From contig NZ_PDUD01000043.1 in assembly GCF_002646595.1 (NCBI RefSeq), forward strand, positions 49,268 to 113,267: a stretch of 64,000 nt of DNA, given 5' to 3'. Each line of letters begins with the position of its first letter. The stretch's first letter is position 1. This document shows positions 8,616-17,670 of this stretch, one piece after another. Below the pieces are notes generated by a model. The model worked only from the letters and a program-made list of their open reading frames with translations, was not told where the DNA came from and did no database searches. Source of the stretch: Flavilitoribacter nigricans DSM 23189 = NBRC 102662 (lineage in GTDB: Bacteria > Bacteroidota > Bacteroidia > Chitinophagales > Saprospiraceae). Made by a program: the position numbers and the translations under genes.

Positions 8616-9218
8616 TTATCTGCCGGATCGTGAAGTGGTTCGGGAATAATCATAGTAATATAAGATTTTTGGGATACGTACCTGCTTTTTTACCCGTTCA
8701 ACTACCCTTGTTGCCCACTCGTCATCTTCCCCAAAGTTAAGTGCTAAAAATTGAATATCCTTCACATTATCCCTCCTGTGTACCATAATATGATTGGGCC
8801 TTCGATAGTAAGCTGCTGCGCCGTTTCGGTGCTGGTATTCTTTTCCGTATTTGCATATTTTACCTCTTATTCCATTCAAAGTAACCCAAGCGTCAAAAAC
8901 CACGCAGTCCGGTTTGCTGTGCAGTGCTCGCAGAATATGAATTACGTAGTCTGGTGCGACACGGTCATCGTCATCGACGAAGCAGAAATAATCTCCCTTA
9001 GCCAATGCTACAAGTTGATTTCTTTTTTCACCAATAGTACGTTGGCGGTTATCAGTAAATACTAAAATTTCCACAGGTTGACCAAGAGCTTGCATTTCTA
9101 ATTGGCGGAGTAACCGAGTCAAAAAGGACGTATGCCTCTCTGGAATGCTCAGTATAAGGATAGAAAGTAGGATTTTATCTTGCATATGTAATGGAGAACT
9201 TTCTATGTTTTCGCCCAT
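8616..9218 (-). CDS. Family 2 glycosyltransferase (GT-A fold)
   Basis: The 200-residue protein begins with a GT2 nucleotide-binding strand (LLSILILSIPERHTSFLTRL). It has EKRNQLVALAKGDYFCFVDDDDRV, in which the acidic cluster is the metal/UDP-sugar-binding DxD equivalent, and an acidic acceptor-side motif, NFGEDDEWA. It overlaps the end of the upstream glycosyltransferase gene by 16 bp, so the two are probably co-translated. It is short but holds the full catalytic core. Donor and acceptor are unknown; its place between two eCIS parts suggests surface-glycan or particle/cargo decoration, which is unproven. Confidence 0.75.
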   Translation of the reverse strand: MGENIESSPLHMQDKILLSILILSIPERHTSFLTRLLRQLEMQALGQPVEILVFTDNRQRTIGEKRNQLVALAKGDYFCFVDDDDRVAPDYVIHILRALHSKPDCVVFDAWVTLNGIRGKICKYGKEYQHRNGAAAYYRRPNHIMVHRRDNVKDIQFLALNFGEDDEWATRVVERVKKQVRIPKILYYYDYSRTTSRSGR

Positions 9219-10750
9219 TTTCTGTCGAAAAGCAACTTTTGCTGACTGGTTAGTTGCCGACGCCTGGCATCCTCGGTGACTCGAATCGTTGTGCTAGCCA
9301 GGTGATCTACAAAGGAGTTTGTTACCAAAACGTGTAGTAAATCGTGATATTTGATGGTTTCACTATAATCATTGTCGGCATACCAAAAAATAAACGACTC
9401 ATCTAATTCCTTAATAGTTTCATAGATTTTTCTCTGCTGAAAGATACACCATCCGGCAATATGTTTTGCTACCTGATAACCTTCTATCAAGCCGGAATTC
9501 GGTTTAATCCCCTGGGTAGGATGATAATGTCGGCATAGGGGAGAAGCACTTACTATAGCAGGCTGTGCTTCCATGGCCCTAATTATTCTACTGGCCCATT
9601 TTTTCTCAAAGACTAAATCGTTATTGCACAGACATACGTAGGGAGCGCTGCCCTTCTTGCGGCCTAAGTTAAGGTAGGCGTGATAACCAAATGGAGTCTC
9701 GGGATATACTGTTTCAACTCCTTCTCGGTCATAATTTATTCCATGAATCGATTCTACTACCACTACGTTGAATTGAATGTCATCTTCGGATGTTAGTAAA
9801 GAGCTAATGCAGTTTTCTGTCACTTGCCTCAAAGTTCGATTTGTAGCATTGGATATAATTACCACGTCTACTGTACGATTAATTAGACTGGCTGGGGGTT
9901 CCGGCATTGTAGATCGTTTTTTTTGTGTTTGGGTGACTACCCATTTCCATAGTTCCGGAGGAGTAGAGGTTTCAAGAAATAGTTGCTGCGCGTTCCTGCC
10001 AATTTCCACACACCTTTTCCGATCTTTTCTACAATGCGCTATTTTCTCCGGTAAGTCTGAATAGTCGTCAGAACATTGAATGTAATGTACATCTGGAATT
10101 AACTTTCTGAAGCCGGGAAGCATGGTGATAATCTTTGGAGAAATGGTACAGGCTCCGAATGCTAGGTACTGCAGATGCCCTCGGTCAAGGATATTGTTTC
10201 GGGCGCCCGGTACACAGACTGATACTAGCGAATTACTGATCTCTTTCCAAAATTGAACCTGTTCGATCCGTTCGGTCGCTGCCAGCGCGCCGTATCTATC
10301 TTTAAGCAGGTGTTGCACCTGCTTACGGCGATGCAAAGCATTACCATGAGGATACTGACGACTTAGGATCATCTCTCCATTTGCTGTGTACTTAATTTGC
10401 TGCCTTAAATAGTGATATTGTTGCCAGTCGTAAAAGCTGACGGGAGAAAATGGAAACAAATTATCGTGTGCTTCATGATATCCCTCTGAATAGTGAAATT
10501 TGAAATACCAGGGATATTTTTCGAATTGTGGAGCTAAAGTCAGATGATCCGAATAGTCGATTACAATCTCCGTATTAGCTATTCGGATCACGAATTTAGC
10601 ATCTCCAATGGAAGAGTCTGGGCCAAATTTAACGCCGGCCTTCAGATAACGCAGAGAATCTAGCACATAACCGTAATACACCCGGTAGTAGCGCTCCAAC
10701 ATACTGCGCCGGGGTAAACCTCCGGCTTTTTCTGGGAAGATTAAATCCAT
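9203..10750 (-). CDS. Bifunctional glycosyltransferase: GT-B (CgeB/Glyco_trans_1_2-like) fused to GT2
   Basis: The ATG at 10750 (MDLIFPEKAGG) is preferred; a GTG at 10801 in the same frame would add 17 residues. The N-terminal 300 residues end in the typical GT-B C-terminal helix of CgeB-like transferases (DLPEKIAHCRKDRKRCVEIG...TPPELWKWV). The C-terminal part is a GT-A domain beginning at VDVVIISNATNRTLRQVTEN, with the donor-binding loop YVCLCNNDLVFEKKW and a WYADNDYSETIK acceptor-side motif. Two transferases in one chain usually add successive sugars. It overlaps the downstream GT2 gene and lies 81 bp after the coiled-coil gene at 10832-11662, so it could be on the eCIS-linked transcript. 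Confidence 0.7.
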   Translation of the reverse strand: MDLIFPEKAGGLPRRSMLERYYRVYYGYVLDSLRYLKAGVKFGPDSSIGDAKFVIRIANTEIVIDYSDHLTLAPQFEKYPWYFKFHYSEGYHEAHDNLFPFSPVSFYDWQQYHYLRQQIKYTANGEMILSRQYPHGNALHRRKQVQHLLKDRYGALAATERIEQVQFWKEISNSLVSVCVPGARNNILDRGHLQYLAFGACTISPKIITMLPGFRKLIPDVHYIQCSDDYSDLPEKIAHCRKDRKRCVEIGRNAQQLFLETSTPPELWKWVVTQTQKKRSTMPEPPASLINRTVDVVIISNATNRTLRQVTENCISSLLTSEDDIQFNVVVVESIHGINYDREGVETVYPETPFGYHAYLNLGRKKGSAPYVCLCNNDLVFEKKWASRIIRAMEAQPAIVSASPLCRHYHPTQGIKPNSGLIEGYQVAKHIAGWCIFQQRKIYETIKELDESFIFWYADNDYSETIKYHDLLHVLVTNSFVDHLASTTIRVTEDARRRQLTSQQKLLFDRKWAKT

Positions 10751-10831
10751 ATAACTGAAGCGGTAAAAGTAGAGTGCTCTGCTTGAGCCAGAGCAAAACA
10801 CTCTGCTTCTTAGACAACCTACAAAAGAGCG

Positions 10832-11662
10832 CTATCCAGCTGGTGATGTGGCTGGTGTATATTTATACTCAGCACCTTGCTGGGCAGCATTGTATTCTGC
10901 ATGAGTTTGAGCAACAATAAATTCCCAATCCTGCACCTTTGTATTAATATCATCCACCTGAAGATCAAGCGATTCATTTTTGGCTTCCAAAACAAGGTAC
11001 CTCCGATTAATTAATGCTGCCTCCTTTCCTAATCGGGTTATCACGTCTCGAAGCTCTTTTTCGAAAGCTGAAAATTTTTGGAAATAATGGGCAGTTCGCC
11101 GATTGATCTGTTGATTCGTAATGTAAGCAGCAAATGCAGCCTTTACCGCTTTTACTCCGGCAGTAAAGGCGGCCTGCCCCATTGCATCGGCATCGACAAT
11201 CTTACTTGTAAAAATGTCTGACCATTTCTCGTTATCATCATTTTTTTTATCTCCTTTGTTGAAGGCTGTTACCCGTTGCTTGATTTCCTCTACTCGCTCC
11301 AGGCCTTGCATGTTGACAAATTCTGTAGCTTCAAAGATTCTTTGCGCCATGACCGTCGCATCGTTTACCATAAGCTGGGTCTGTTGCATCCTGGAATTAA
11401 AGAAACTGACAATCAATGCCACTTTTCTCAGAGCCGTATTTGCCGCTTTCAAACTATCTTGAGCTTCAGCTCTTTCTTTCCGAATGCGGGTAAACTCTTC
11501 TCCTACATTTTGCTTCTGGTTTTTCAAAATAGATAGGTTGCCTTGAAGCTTCTTGAGTTGCAATTTGGCGTTCTGCCAGTTATTATATAATTGATGAATA
11601 TAGTTGACCGTTTCGGGTGTGCCGAATTCATCAGTACCATTATTTTTTTCGGTAGTAGCCAT
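10832..11662 (-). CDS. Coiled-coil protein of unknown function linked to the eCIS
   Basis: The 276-residue protein starts at ATG 11662 (MATTEKNNGTDEF). It is almost entirely helical, with heptad-rich stretches at about residues 30-100 (LQLKKLQGNLSILKNQKQ) and 195-255, separated by a small Ala-rich segment (AAFTAGVKAVKAAFAAYI). There is no signal peptide, membrane helix or known domain. It follows the 688-residue gene by 58 bp on the same strand, and both diverge from the sheath gene. Fibre, tail-associated or assembly roles are possible; none is shown by sequence. Confidence 0.6.
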   Translation of the reverse strand: MATTEKNNGTDEFGTPETVNYIHQLYNNWQNAKLQLKKLQGNLSILKNQKQNVGEEFTRIRKERAEAQDSLKAANTALRKVALIVSFFNSRMQQTQLMVNDATVMAQRIFEATEFVNMQGLERVEEIKQRVTAFNKGDKKNDDNEKWSDIFTSKIVDADAMGQAAFTAGVKAVKAAFAAYITNQQINRRTAHYFQKFSAFEKELRDVITRLGKEAALINRRYLVLEAKNESLDLQVDDINTKVQDWEFIVAQTHAEYNAAQQGAEYKYTPATSPAG

Positions 11663-11720
11663 TATTTTATTTTTAGATAATTAGGAATTGGCCTTTGCTG
11701 GCCATCTCGAGCTTATAAAA

Positions 11721-13787
11721 CTATTCGCCGGAATCCGCGAAACTGGCAGAGGAATCTGCCAAATAGTTCAATTCTCCTAATTCAATGATATTTTTTAGAT
11801 CTTCCCTGGATTGATAGGTGATTTCTCGATTGAATAGATCCATTTCAAAGTCCTGCCGGGACTTGATGTAATCATCCAAATTGCTAAAATAAGTTGTGGT
11901 GTCTTTTTGCAGATCATTCTGCTTTTGCTGGAGCACAGCACTTACCTTCAATTTCATAGTATTCAACGCGGTCATGGCGTCCTTTTGCTCTCCCAACAAA
12001 AGTTTCTGCAAAGATGTGTTCAGTCCGGCCGTTGAGGCAGCTACCTGTACTCCGTAGTACTCTGCCTGTTTTACGAGCGGCTCGGGCTTTCCGGTGCCCA
12101 TATAGATAGCATTAGCTAGATCCGTGATGCTGCCTTCGTTATTTTCGGAAATTCCATCCATTAACTGTTTAACTACCTGGTAGTTATTGCCGCTCCCTTG
12201 TTTGTCGCCCTCTCCACGATAAGCTGCATATAAACCTACCAAAGACTGCGCATATTGATTAAATGCTACCGCAGCTGCAGTTATACTTTTGGCTGCATCT
12301 AAAGATTTGGACTGATTGATAGGGATGTCCTTATCTAGATCATCCGATAATTTGTTTAGCAGATTGGATGTGTAGTCTGAAACCCTGGTTATGATCTGTC
12401 GGTCGTACGTAGCACTAATTAATTCTCCCTGGGTACCCTGCTCTACCAGATCTTCAAAAGTCTTACTAATACCTGACCTTATTATATTCCTCAGATCTTT
12501 TTTAAATTCTTTTTCTTGCTTTCTCCCAATATGCAATTTGTGGCGCTGCACAAAATTGTCCACCAGCTTTTCAACACTTTCAAAATGCGGAGTGCTATTG
12601 TTAAAGGCTCCGGTATCTATACCCGTTCCGGTATCTATGCCTGTTCCGGTATCTATGCCTGTATCCATACTTGATCCGGTAGAAACTGAACCCCGAAAAT
12701 CTTTCTGTATTCTCTTCTGGGCTCCGGCAATGATCTCTTGTTGTTTTCTGATATCCTCCAACATTTGATCAGTACGCACATCTACCGGTGGTGGATTATA
12801 GATGTTCTGAAAAAGTTTGGTTTGTAATGTGGTGTAGAAGTGCATTTTGTCAGGTTGAGGAAAAATTTGGGTAACTGCATCTTCTAATTCTGCGATTAGT
12901 TCCTCTTTCTTTATGTTAGATATTACGCTGGAAGGGATACCATTGATAGTAGTATTGATCCAATTCCTTATCGATGTCTCATTATTGGGATCATAACTGC
13001 TCAACGCCCCTTTCAGCCTGTTGAGGATATCCTCAGTATTTTGCTCAACCTCCTCCTCGGTTTGCTCCTTACTAGCCAGAATTTCCCAAATAGTTGGACA
13101 AAAATGTTCTGGCCATATACCAGTAGCATCACTTTCTGCACAAGGTGATACACCGGAACCTGTTGGAATAGGTAAGGGTTCACCGGTATTGGGAGACTTG
13201 CTCTCAAATTCACTCCATGAAGCACCTTTTAATTTTTGGGAGGTATCCAAAACAAGTTTATTAAGGCCATCTACTATTTCCTGTTGCTTGGGAACCCCTA
13301 AATTTTTCTCCAACTGAAAAATAGATGCTTCTATCCATAATACAAATGAAAGTTTGTCTTTAGGAGCATTCCCTTCGCTGATCAGATCTACGTAGGTACC
13401 TTCGAAAACATCATGAATAGTCTGTAGCAGATTGATACTCCTAATTTCTTGTTCATCATCAGCCAGGGTATTTTCCTTCAATATATTGAAGATGATGTTT
13501 CGAAATTGAACGGGAGATTTTGAAGGGGTATCGGATAGGATATCCTTCCAATCTGGGGCCTTGGAATACGGAACTGGACCTCCAAGCTCTTCGGCAGCAG
13601 TCCTAAGATTAGATTCTTTTTCGGTGAATGTTTGCAGATCTTTAGTATCCTGGCCCGCTATCTTAACTTCGTTTGTGGAAATAGTCTTCAGGATCTCATC
13701 AATATCCTTCAGAAAATTATTCCACATTTGTTTGGAGTTGGTAGGCTTTTTCTTCCCATTGGAATTGCCCGCATTTTGTTCTGCCAT
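11721..13787 (-). CDS. Large helical, acidic protein of unknown function, divergent from the sheath gene
   Basis: The 688-residue protein starts at ATG 13787. It is Asn/Asp/Gln-rich, mostly helical, and lacks a signal peptide or membrane helix. A flexible hinge of GIDTGT repeats lies around residues 375-395, after a proline-containing segment (NIYNPPPVDVRTDQM). The second half (about 400-688) is predicted helical (TSLQKLLLGEQKDAMTALNT). No family was recognised. It is the first gene of the minus-strand unit reading away from the sheath operon, which suggests shared control with the particle. An unidentified fibre, chaperone, cargo or particle-release factor are options. Confidence 0.6.
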   Translation of the reverse strand: MAEQNAGNSNGKKKPTNSKQMWNNFLKDIDEILKTISTNEVKIAGQDTKDLQTFTEKESNLRTAAEELGGPVPYSKAPDWKDILSDTPSKSPVQFRNIIFNILKENTLADDEQEIRSINLLQTIHDVFEGTYVDLISEGNAPKDKLSFVLWIEASIFQLEKNLGVPKQQEIVDGLNKLVLDTSQKLKGASWSEFESKSPNTGEPLPIPTGSGVSPCAESDATGIWPEHFCPTIWEILASKEQTEEEVEQNTEDILNRLKGALSSYDPNNETSIRNWINTTINGIPSSVISNIKKEELIAELEDAVTQIFPQPDKMHFYTTLQTKLFQNIYNPPPVDVRTDQMLEDIRKQQEIIAGAQKRIQKDFRGSVSTGSSMDTGIDTGTGIDTGTGIDTGAFNNSTPHFESVEKLVDNFVQRHKLHIGRKQEKEFKKDLRNIIRSGISKTFEDLVEQGTQGELISATYDRQIITRVSDYTSNLLNKLSDDLDKDIPINQSKSLDAAKSITAAAVAFNQYAQSLVGLYAAYRGEGDKQGSGNNYQVVKQLMDGISENNEGSITDLANAIYMGTGKPEPLVKQAEYYGVQVAASTAGLNTSLQKLLLGEQKDAMTALNTMKLKVSAVLQQKQNDLQKDTTTYFSNLDDYIKSRQDFEMDLFNREITYQSREDLKNIIELGELNYLADSSASFADSGE
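12611..12664 (-). repeat. In-frame 18-bp tandem repeat (three copies)
   Basis: Three contiguous 18-bp units (CGGTATCTATGCCTGTTC-like on the plus strand), encoding GIDTGT repeats inside the 688-residue protein. Copy number may vary between strains, and the hinge length would vary with it. Confidence 0.8.
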
Positions 13788-14046
13788 ACTGGATTTAATT
13801 TGTGTCTGGTTTAAGTTTTAGATGTATTTTACTGAGAAGACATCTCAAAAATGTGTTTGATGGTGAAAAAGAAGGATTTTGGAGATGGCTTCAATTTATT
13901 TTCCAAAAAGGCCAGTAGCCTATACCTTTCGGTATCTGCACTGTTTAAGCAATTAGTGATATTCCCTAATATCAAAATTAGAGTAAAGCAGAACAAAAGG
14001 TTAATCGAGTAGATATAAACCTTTTTATTTTATCATTACCTTTTTA

Positions 14047-14073
14047 TTAATGCATCACAACCCGATGCATTAA
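14047..14073. promoter_or_regulatory. Perfect 10-bp inverted repeat, candidate operator
   Basis: TTAATGCATC (14047-14056) and GATGCATTAA (14064-14073) are exact complements around a 7-nt spacer. They lie about 230 bp upstream of the sheath start and 260 bp upstream of the divergent gene. The symmetry suits a dimeric regulator or a transcript hairpin. Confidence 0.45.
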
Positions 14074-14080
14074 GCAAATC

Positions 14081-14099
14081 ATTCCGGATAATACGGAAT
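14081..14099. promoter_or_regulatory. Second inverted repeat next to the first
   Basis: ATTCCG (14081-14086) and CGGAAT (14094-14099) are exact complements, again with a 7-nt spacer, and begin 7 bp after the preceding repeat. The matching geometry hints at a two-site operator (inference). Confidence 0.35.
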
Positions 14100-14301
14100 T
14101 CTAATTACTCCTAAGACTAATTGAAATTATTTAAAAAAATGAAGTAATAGAAAATTTTTCAAGAAAGGAAATGAACAGGAATAAAATTAAAAAAAATCTT
14201 TATTTAAAGAATAATATTATGATAGATATTTGGATTTGTATACATTTATTCGCGTAAATAAGATCATTCTCACAAATACCTACCTGAAACCCAATAATAA
14301 T

Positions 14302-16410
14302 ATGATGAACGCTAATAATCCCATGACCCCAGGGGTTTACACTGTGGAAAAAAATGCATTTCCACCATCAATTGCACAGGTTCCAACCGCGATTCCAGCA
14401 TTTATCGGTTATACCGAAAAAGCCGAACGGAACGGTAAATCTTTGATCAACCAACCGCTGCTCATCAACTCTCTGAGCGAATATAACCGCTATTTCGGCG
14501 GTGCTCCGGAATATCAATTCCCAATCAATTTAGTGCCAAAACCCGCTGATGGCAGTATGATTCCCCCGGGTAGCTATGACTTCACGGTTTCAGGTAAATA
14601 TTATAAGATCGGACCAGCAAAGGTAGGGCTATTCTATATGTACAATAGCCTGCGCCTATTCTATCTAAATGGGGGAGGCCCGGCTTACATTGTATCTGTA
14701 GGTACTTATCTTCAGCCTACCTACAATGATAATAAAGAACTTGTCCTGGAAGCCGAACCGGCTGACCGTGATAAAATGTTAGCCGGTTTGGAGTTACTGC
14801 CACTGATTCAGTTCCCCAAACCAACAATGATCATTATGCCGGATGCACTCTCCCTAAACGAAGCAGAAGATTGCTACGTATTGCAGCAGCAGATGATTAG
14901 TCAGGCTGGTTCTCTAAGGGATCGAGTGGCTTTATTGGATATCTATGAGGGCTGGTTAAGTCCCGATGATCCGGCATCGGTAATCAGTAATTTTAGAAAC
15001 AATATGGGGGTCAATAATCTCAGTTATGCCATCGCTTATTATCCTTGGTTAGAATGTGCAGTGGTAGATGCCTCTGAACTAACATATGCTAATATCTATA
15101 AACCGATCGATGCAGATAAGGCAGACCCCAATCTTACAGATATAAGTTCCATCATTGTCGGAGAACCTTTGCTTGCTAGTTTGGATCAGCTGACATCAGA
15201 TCTAAACAATTTGCAGGAACACTTGCTGATTACATCTCCTCTGACATTTACCGGGGCAACATCTGCTACAGTTTACCCAAGTTGGTCCGCAGCCTTCAAC
15301 GGATCTCCCGCTGTTGACCCAAAGGTGATAATTACTGATCAAAGTACCGTCCTTGCAAATATGTATCAACTGATTTTTGATCTGGGAAATACGGGGATCT
15401 TATCTACCAAAGATGGGGCCGCTAACAAGCTAAAATCGAATGATCTGAAAAACAATATAGCGCTGTTAAGTAACCCCAAGGGTACATTAGCCAGCACCAT
15501 GACGCTTTTGGCAGCTCTGGAAAGTAAATTCCCTTCTTCAGCAGCTGGTAGTGCTATTTCAGATAAATTGACCACCTGGGGGATCCCAGTACCAGCAACT
15601 CCTGTTGATCCTTATGTATTTAAAGCTGATGTGAAAGAAGCGGATAAGCCAAAGCTAGCCTTTAATATTGCCGAACCACTGTACAAAAACGCTTTCGCGC
15701 AGCTGCTTAAAGCGCTGAATGGGATCATTTCATCGGCTTCCAGCCTGCTAATGCAGTATAATACCGCTTTGGAAACCAAGAATAACTACTACCAAAATAT
15801 TATGGCAGCTATTGCCAACCAGGTTAACATTTTACCTCCGACTGGCGCCATTGCCGGAGTCTATACTACTGTAGATAATACAGAAGGAGTATGGCAGGCT
15901 CCCGCGAATCGTAATATCAACTCGGTGGTAGCTCCCATGGTCAGCATTAATGATGACCAGCAGGCACCACTGAATGTAGATGCACTGGCTGGTAAATCCA
16001 TCAATGTCATTCGTTCTTTCTACGGGAGGGGACCAGCTATTATCTGGGGGGCACGTACTATGGATGGCAATAGCCTGGATTGGAAATATATCAATGTTCG
16101 ACGCCTTTTGATTATGGTTGAGCAATCGGTTGCAAATGCGGCTTTCTCTTTGGTGTTTGAACCTAATGCTGCTTCCACTTGGACGTTGTGCGAATCAATG
16201 ATTTCCAATTTTCTTCACAACCTTTGGTCAGAAGGGGCGCTCCAAGGTGCCTCCCCGGCAGACGCTTATTCGGTACAAGTAGGACTGGGTAAAACCATGA
16301 CCGCCTTGGATATACTCGAAGGTATCATGCGGGTACAGGTTAAATTGGCCGTAGTCCGCCCGGCAGAATTCATTATCATTACCTACGAACAGCAAATGGC
16401 TACCTCTTAA
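14302..16410 (+). CDS. eCIS contractile sheath protein (Afp2/3/4-like)
   Basis: Starts at ATG 14302 or 14305 (MMNANNPMTPGVYTVEKN); the upstream in-frame codons do not look like protein of this family. The N-terminus PGVYTVEKNAFPPSIAQVPTA followed by FIGYTEKA is the classic sheath handshake region. The C-terminal 140 residues (GPAIIWGARTM, WKYINVRRLLIMVEQSV, FEPNAASTWTLCESMISNFL) form the conserved tail-sheath core with the C-terminal interlocking strand. About 700 residues is long for a sheath; the middle (about 330-500) holds extra decoration domains. It polymerises around the tube and contracts to drive it into the target. Only one sheath gene is present, whereas Afp and PVC have three. It is the first gene of the structural operon. 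Confidence 0.95.
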   Translation: MMNANNPMTPGVYTVEKNAFPPSIAQVPTAIPAFIGYTEKAERNGKSLINQPLLINSLSEYNRYFGGAPEYQFPINLVPKPADGSMIPPGSYDFTVSGKYYKIGPAKVGLFYMYNSLRLFYLNGGGPAYIVSVGTYLQPTYNDNKELVLEAEPADRDKMLAGLELLPLIQFPKPTMIIMPDALSLNEAEDCYVLQQQMISQAGSLRDRVALLDIYEGWLSPDDPASVISNFRNNMGVNNLSYAIAYYPWLECAVVDASELTYANIYKPIDADKADPNLTDISSIIVGEPLLASLDQLTSDLNNLQEHLLITSPLTFTGATSATVYPSWSAAFNGSPAVDPKVIITDQSTVLANMYQLIFDLGNTGILSTKDGAANKLKSNDLKNNIALLSNPKGTLASTMTLLAALESKFPSSAAGSAISDKLTTWGIPVPATPVDPYVFKADVKEADKPKLAFNIAEPLYKNAFAQLLKALNGIISSASSLLMQYNTALETKNNYYQNIMAAIANQVNILPPTGAIAGVYTTVDNTEGVWQAPANRNINSVVAPMVSINDDQQAPLNVDALAGKSINVIRSFYGRGPAIIWGARTMDGNSLDWKYINVRRLLIMVEQSVANAAFSLVFEPNAASTWTLCESMISNFLHNLWSEGALQGASPADAYSVQVGLGKTMTALDILEGIMRVQVKLAVVRPAEFIIITYEQQMATS

Positions 16411-16515
16411 AGTATGTTTGAATCTATTGTTGAGTTGCTGCAAGCCGACCAACAAATTGAAAGACATTACTTTACACACTTATTATTTTGAAAAAAAATA
16501 CTTAAAACACCTACA

Positions 16516-16989
16516 ATGGCAGATCCTACAGGTAAAAAGGAAAACGCGATTTGGCCAATGCCCAAATTTTATTTCAAAGTTAGTTGGGGCAGTGCTACAA
16601 TCAGCTTCTCGGAGGTTAGTGGTTTGGATACGGAAGCTCAGATCATAGAATACCGGCACGGTGACAGCCCGGTGCACTTACCGATTAAAATGCCGGGCAT
16701 TCAAAAAGTAAGCAACGTTACGATGAAGCGTGGGGTATTTGTTGGAGATAATAAATTTTTCGATTGGTTTTCTCAGATCAAACTCAATACTATTACCAAA
16801 GGACGTGAGAAGGTTACTATCCAATTACTTAATGAAACGGGTAAGCCTACTATGATATGGGAACTGAATAATGCCTGGCCTACCAAGATCACTAGCACCG
16901 ATATGAAATCCGATGGTAATGAAGCGGCAATCGATACGATTGAGATTGCTTACGAAACCTTGATCATCAAAAACAAAAATAATCCTTAA
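16516..16989 (+). CDS. eCIS inner tube protein (Afp1-like, gp19/Hcp fold)
   Basis: The 157-residue protein shows the phage T4 gp19-type tail-tube pattern: FYFKVSWGSATISFSEVSGL near the start, YRHGDSPVHLPIKMPG in the middle (usual tube loop) and a C-terminal IDTIEIAYETLII strand. These hexamers stack into the hollow tube that carries cargo. It lies 105 bp after the sheath gene; the gap shows a TATGTTTG box at 16413-16420 without a -33 partner, so a separate promoter is uncertain. Confidence 0.92.
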   Translation: MADPTGKKENAIWPMPKFYFKVSWGSATISFSEVSGLDTEAQIIEYRHGDSPVHLPIKMPGIQKVSNVTMKRGVFVGDNKFFDWFSQIKLNTITKGREKVTIQLLNETGKPTMIWELNNAWPTKITSTDMKSDGNEAAIDTIEIAYETLIIKNKNNP

Positions 16990-17003
16990 GGGAGTTTGGT
17001 TAA

Positions 17004-17483
17004 ATGGCGAATAGCAGTACATATTACCCCCCGGTAAGTTTCTTTTTTAAGGTGTTTTTTCAAGGACTTAAGGGAAAAGCTGATAAGGAGGCAAGTTTCA
17101 AAGAAGTATCCGGTTTATCTGCAGAAACTTCCGCTGAAGAAGTAATAGAAGGGGGGGTGCTACAATATAGGCACAAACTCCCAACTACGACTAAATATCC
17201 TAACCTGATCTTAAAAAGGGGCTTGATTTTGGATTCGGAACTCCGACAGTGGATTGAAAAAGGTATTAATGAATTCTCCTTCACACCGCTAATGGTAAGT
17301 GTGCATCTTTTGGATCAATTTTCGCAGGAAGGCCAAAATTCGAAAACACTGATGAGCTGGACCTTCCATAATGTTTGGCCTGTAAAATGGGAAATTGCTC
17401 AATTTGATTCCTTATCAAATGAAGTAGCAGTGGAATCTATAGAACTGGCTTACGATTATTTTGAAACAAAGAAAGGTGCTTAA
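17004..17483 (+). CDS. eCIS second tube protein (Afp5-like, tube initiator)
   Basis: A paralogue of the upstream tube protein at 159 residues: FFFKVFFQGL...ASFKEVSGLSAE, YRHKLPTTTKYPNLILKRG, and the ending VESIELAYDYFETKK. Two or more tube variants in a row are normal in eCIS operons, where the Afp5-like form connects the tube to the spike-hub adaptor. Its ATG is 14 bp after the previous stop, so the two genes are tightly coupled. Confidence 0.9.
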   Translation: MANSSTYYPPVSFFFKVFFQGLKGKADKEASFKEVSGLSAETSAEEVIEGGVLQYRHKLPTTTKYPNLILKRGLILDSELRQWIEKGINEFSFTPLMVSVHLLDQFSQEGQNSKTLMSWTFHNVWPVKWEIAQFDSLSNEVAVESIELAYDYFETKKGA

Positions 17484-17494
17484 ATAACGATAGG

Positions 17495-17665
17495 ATGCCG
17501 CTGGAAATTAGAGAGATTGTAATAAAAGCTCAGCTGGAAAATGCACCATCAGTAAGTGGGAAAAGAAGAATGTCTGAGGTAGATGTCAAAGAGCTTGAAA
17601 AACGGATTATCAACCGATGCTTAGAAAAGGTGCAGGATTTTTTAGATAAACAGACGGAAAGATAA
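17495..17665 (+). CDS. Small DUF5908 protein (Afp6 position)
   Basis: A 56-residue frame beginning MPLEIREIVIKAQLEN, which matches the DUF5908 signature (MPIEIREL.IK). It then carries a charged helical tail (MSEVDVKELEKRIINRCLEK). The gene starts 11 bp after the second tube gene and ends 5 bp before the LysM gene, exactly where Afp6 lies in Afp/PVC operons. Its role is not established. Confidence 0.8.
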   Translation: MPLEIREIVIKAQLENAPSVSGKRRMSEVDVKELEKRIINRCLEKVQDFLDKQTER

Positions 17666-17670
17666 GGCCG

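Larger units (their letters stand above)
13788..14301. promoter_or_regulatory. Divergent control region of the eCIS operon
   Basis: This is 514 bp of AT-rich non-coding DNA between the 688-residue gene (minus) and the sheath operon (plus). It holds two adjacent inverted repeats with equal 7-nt spacers (listed separately). A TAATTTTG -7-like box reads towards the minus gene (13973-13980) without a matching -33. No clear promoter was found for the sheath side, although AT-tracts are dense at 14110-14220. Confidence 0.45.

Noticed and set aside
12611..12664. Three regular 18-bp repeats as a possible CRISPR or regulatory array
   Set aside because: The repeats are contiguous, in frame and encode GIDTGT; there are no spacers.
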